The translations under genes and the position numbers were made by a program. A model generated the notes under the pieces. It had not been told where the DNA came from. It saw only the letters and a list, made by a program, of their open reading frames with translations, and ran no database searches. This document shows, one piece after another, positions 61,919 to 64,000 of a stretch of 64,000 nucleotides of DNA (its first letter is position 1; each line of letters opens with the position of its first letter). Source of the DNA: Rugalucina vietnamica (taxonomy: Eukaryota; Mollusca; Bivalvia; Lucinida; Lucinidae); contig OZ024876.1 of assembly GCA_964017185.1 (NCBI GenBank), forward strand, positions 28,798,278 through 28,862,277, read 5' to 3'.

Positions 61919-62773
61919 ATGCATTGATAGTGTATATGGTTTTCCATGTGCTTGTCGGTGTATGTACAACCGCGGTCTTTGGTGCTGATTGTAAGGTCAT
62001 AGTTATCACATGTTTCTGAAGCCAGGTCCAATGCCTCTTGCATTTTTGCCACTGAATTGGCGTTCTTATCCATGCCATGAGCATAGAGGAGCTTATCCAC
62101 CAAGTATGTATGCACCTAAGTGTTGGCTTGCATCCCTCTCAAGTTGAATAACTTGCTATCAAAGCGGCGACCCCATTTGTCAACCGATATGGTTCAGAGA
62201 ACTCTCCGTCATTCTGAACACGAGCCATCATGAAAGTGCAGCACCATTGCTATAAATCGGGGTGGACAGCTCGACAAACGTCATTGTGGTTGCACTTTCC
62301 AACACCTTCTGGACTTAAATTTCCTCTCTGGTGGTCTCTACAAACTCTGGCATTAAAGTATGCTTTCTGTACAGGATGCTGCAGAAATAACATTGTCTAA
62401 GTCATTATAGAACATGTCCTAAATCCTATCTGGATTGGTCATCGTAGGTGCATAGGCACTGACAACAGTTGCATGTTTATCGCCTGTCAACAGAAATCTC
62501 AATGTCATTAGGCGGTGATCTATGCCTTTCGACGATCCTGAAAGATAACCTACAGCTTCCTTCTGTCAAGGAAAATTTCCCCTATCGGCTTCCGTATCGA
62601 TGCCTTAAGTTCTGCGTCCACTGACGAAGAGAGTGTATCCAGCACCAACGTCTTTGATCTCCCCAACCTTCACTCAGTGCAGCCAACAGGGGTCGTTCCA
62701 CGCTGTGGTCTATCTGACCATCAATGGTCGCACATTCCATGCGCCAATCCTCAAAGGAGTCGCCTTTGCTACT

Positions 62774-62914
62774 CGGCGAGGCGGTTCTAACGTGTACCCA
62801 CAATATATGTTTTGAGCAAAAATAAGAAAAATATGATTTTCTTTCTACTGAAATTTTTTATTTTTTACAACTTTAAAAATCTCTGCTTATTGCATGGGCA
62901 AGGTTTCGTAATGT
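62774..62914. repeat. MITE family C, right half, nested in family B
   Basis: From 'cggcgaggcggttctaacg' to 'catgggcaaggtttcgtaatg'. Confidence 0.6.
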
Positions 62915-63140
62915 AACCAGCCAAGGCGAGCACTTGTTTAGGGCTGCATTTATATTGCAAGTAGATACTACTGGATTTATAGCGCCCCATGCTACAGGGC
63001 TGAGCAGCGCGATCCTATTAACCCATATTTGACGAATGGATTTGCCCATCATTGTCTTTTGGGGTTAGTCCACTTTCATTTTTAGGGGCGTCAGGAATGA
63101 TTTGTAAATTTTGTTCAATTTTTCGATGAAAATTCTCTAA

Positions 63141-63211
63141 GCAAACAGAATAGCCCCAGATGGGACGCCGCGTTCTGCGGCGTCTCATCTGGGGCTATTA
63201 TGTTTGCCTAT
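63141..63211. repeat. Complete hairpin repeat
   Basis: Arms of 31 bp with two mismatches around a 5-nt loop: 'gcaaacagaatagccccag' through 'gacgccgc', loop 'gttct', and back. The stem is GC-rich. Related sequences lie at 47764-47845 and, more weakly, 41085-41185. Confidence 0.75.
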
Positions 63212-63453
63212 GTCCCATAAAAGGGACGCCAGGCTTAAATGAATTAAATAGGTCTTGTCAGTCGCTCAGCCGAATTCCGCTACGGAAAACGACCATGAGC
63301 CGCTAGTGTGCAGATCTACAACTACAGCTTCCAGTGTGCCCTACACCTGCTGCTTCGCCAACCGCCCATCGGCCAAAGCAGTTTTGTAAGTATATATCTG
63401 GGTGCATGTGTAATAAAATTTTGTCGTGTGTTGAGAAATAAGATGACGTGCGC

Positions 63454-63941
63454 TATATAACACAGCTGAGAATCACGTGGTATTGTTTACATACAAACAG
63501 ATAAATGATCGGGTGACGCACAATGAAATTCTGTCGTAAGTTGAGATGAGAAATTCGAGTTTTCTCCAATAACGTTTACTCAACTGACTGATAGATAGGT
63601 GCAGGCAATGCAGAAATTGAGCATTCATTGAATGAAACTAACATAAGGAATCCAGGTTATTTCGTTTTCGCAAACACTTCCGCCCCATGATTATAGAGTA
63701 CTTCCAATACAGTAACATTGAAGTGTTTGCGAAAACGAAATAACCGGGATTTCTTATGTTATTTTCTTTCAATAAATATTCAATTTCTGTATTGCTTGCA
63801 CCTATCTATCCGTCAGTAGGAGAAACGCTGTAGGAGAAAACTAAAAAATCTAACTTCAATTGTGTTCTCATTGTAGTGTGTGTAACCCGGTCATTTATCC
63901 GTTTGTATATTAATAATACCACGTGATTCTCAGTAGTGTAT
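63454..63941. repeat. Large foldback element
   Basis: Arms of about 225 bp are inverted around 63697. The outer ends are 'ctgagaatcacgtggtatt' and 'aataccacgtgattctcag' (19 bp exact). The inner ends are 'ggttatttcgttttcgcaaa' and its counterpart. The outer parts of the arms have drifted more than the inner parts. Confidence 0.75.
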
Positions 63942-64000
63942 AAATGTAATTGGATTATAGCGAGAAAGAGCTGCGCAGCGTCAACCTCACTCGTCCGCAC

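Larger units (their letters stand above)
61410..63450 (-). mobile_element. Non-LTR retrotransposon family B, second decayed copy
   Basis: Same order as 3590-7870 on the minus strand: the 5' UTR-like part (63450-63230, matching 7870-7560), endonuclease start (62800-62580, 'MECATIDGQIDHSVERPLLA'), RT fragments, motif C mutated to LLYAHGMD near 62085 (expected YADD), and the zinc-finger end near 61420. Interrupted by two family C MITEs. Many deletions; inactive. Confidence 0.65.

Overview
The window is eukaryotic, intron-bearing and AT-rich. It is crowded with decayed reverse transcriptases, tRNA-derived SINEs, foldback and MITE elements, microsatellites and long-unit tandem repeats. Several repeat families look like ones common in molluscs, so I think this is a mollusc, probably a bivalve. 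That assignment is recognition, not proof. Only five protein-coding genes can be supported; most of the rest is transposable-element debris.

Layout. From 1 to 13.4 kb there are repeats only: a foldback element carrying two X-box-like palindromes, nested retroelements at 2-8 kb, and a 0.5-kb tandem duplication at 11 kb. At 13.8-16.1 kb lies a complete two-exon carboxylesterase (type B, intact Ser/Glu/His triad). From 18.7 to 58.0 kb lies the main feature, a loose cluster of four genes for secreted proteins, separated and interrupted by transposable elements: gene 1 (18739-23178, +), gene 2 (40802-45479, +), gene 3 (50693-54448, +) and gene 4 (58047-55876, -). From 58 to 64 kb there are repeats only, including three decayed 540-bp tandem units, a second copy of the retroelement seen at 3.6-7.9 kb, and a large foldback.

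The four cluster genes share one plan: a very short first coding exon that encodes only a signal peptide, a phase-1 intron, and one large exon for the whole mature protein. Genes 1-3 share an ungapped 18-residue core, H-[VI]-D-x2-G-x-H-[NG]-N-x4-P-[VI]-[VI]-H, present about 17, 6 and 4 times. Each copy is embedded in a gene-specific longer unit (28, 77 and about 35-55 residues), and each protein ends with an Arg/Lys-rich tail. Gene 4 has the same exon plan but a Gly/Ser-rich mature protein without the core. I do not recognise this core from any named family. An extracellular, possibly metal-binding or polyanion-binding scaffold (shell, periostracum, byssus or mucus) is a hypothesis only.

All coordinates, splice junctions and repeat counts were read by eye; no alignment, gene-prediction or database search was run. 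TE boundaries are approximate unless an exact terminal repeat or target duplication is stated.
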